Below are positions 43,194 to 43,378 of a stretch of DNA of 43,378 nt, piece by piece. How positions within the stretch are numbered: position 1 is the first letter of the stretch; each line of letters starts with the position of its first letter. Under the pieces are notes generated by a model. It did no database searches, had not been told where the DNA came from, and was given only the letters and a program-made list of their open reading frames with translations. A program made the position numbers and the translations under genes. Source of the stretch: an uncultured Oscillospiraceae bacterium (GTDB taxonomy: Bacteria; Bacillota; Clostridia; Oscillospirales; Acutalibacteraceae); contig UQLQ01000014.1 in assembly GCA_900541905.1 (NCBI GenBank), positions 1 through 43,378 on the forward strand. Reading direction: 5' to 3'.

Positions 43194-43378
43194 TTTCTAT
43201 CTAATAAAAGTTAAAACGTTCTTGTCAACAGCCAAAATTTTAATTTTGTTGCTGTTGCTAGGTTGTTATAGCATAGAAAAAATTGCTTTGCAATTTTTAA
43301 CTATAAAATGCTAAAACGTTCTTGCTAACAGCCAAAACTTTAGTTTTGTTGCTGTTACAAGGTTGTTATAACATAAAA
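43166..43378. repeat. Tandem 100-bp structured repeats, running off the window
   Basis: Units occupy 43166-43265 and 43266-43365, with a third beginning at 43366, a period of exactly 100 bp. Hairpin 1 is a 9-bp stem around TTC or TTT. Hairpin 2 pairs ACAGC with GCTGT and CAAAATT (43233-43239) with AATTTTG (43242-43248). In unit 2 the same stem reads CAAAACT with AGTTTTG, a compensated change. The array extends beyond the right end. Confidence 0.9.

Noticed and set aside
43166..43378. CRISPR array
   Set aside because: The 100-bp units are repeated over their whole length without unique spacers, and no cas genes are present.

Overview
The window is AT-rich DNA from a low-GC, spore-forming Firmicute, most probably a gut-type member of the Clostridia. 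Supporting signs are strong AGGAGG-type ribosome sites, alternative TTG and GTG starts, many short intrinsic terminators, a CwlJ/GerQ spore-germination pair, a FabV-type enoyl reductase and clostridial-style MutY, ferritin and pyruvate carboxylase. Assignment to a genus is not possible from the sequence alone. No tRNA, rRNA, transposase, integrase or CRISPR array was seen.

Layout, left to right. 1-3660: mechanosensitive channel MscL, a DbpA-type RNA helicase with a long structured 5' leader, and a GH25 lysozyme with three LysM repeats. 3661-7350: a solitary BREX-type PglX methyltransferase whose promoter lies inside a 100-bp intergenic repeat. 7400-9840: FabV and MutY. 9960-16130: a six-gene metal-uptake operon (ZnuA-like lipoprotein, ATPase, permease, a His-rich CobW/COG0523 GTPase, a second CobW-like GTPase fused to an ArsP/DUF318-type permease, and a TIGR03943-family partner) behind two inverted repeats that look like Fur/Zur-family operators. 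16165-23180: glycerol kinase, then a five-gene peptide/nickel-type ABC importer. 23183-32808: ferritin, two FUSC-family exporters flanking pyruvate carboxylase, and a TetR regulator whose probable operators bracket the -10 box of the second exporter. 32806-33545: three small genes. 33742-38437: a membrane protein, a Rieske/FAD oxidoreductase with a tocopherol-cyclase-like protein, and an NAD-dependent epimerase. 38455-41861: a four-domain SpaA/Cna-B-like protein without secretion signals, an MltG-like lipoprotein, and cwlJ-gerQ. 41861-43378: an unknown protein, pyrE, and a tandem array of the repeat.

The most unusual feature is a dispersed intergenic repeat with a period of exactly 100 bp. 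It occurs in four arrays (7170, 23731, 25972 and 43166), always directly upstream of a leftward gene (pglX, ferritin, FUSC exporter, pyrE). Each unit encodes two hairpins whose stems show compensatory base changes between copies. The gene-proximal edge of every array forms a promoter with a TTGC-type -35, a 17-bp spacer and a perfect TATAAT. The element therefore looks like a structured, promoter-carrying repeat family.

The second notable point is the metal operon. It couples a high-affinity ABC importer to two different COG0523 proteins, one fused to a membrane permease, which suggests a membrane-tethered metallochaperone/transport module.
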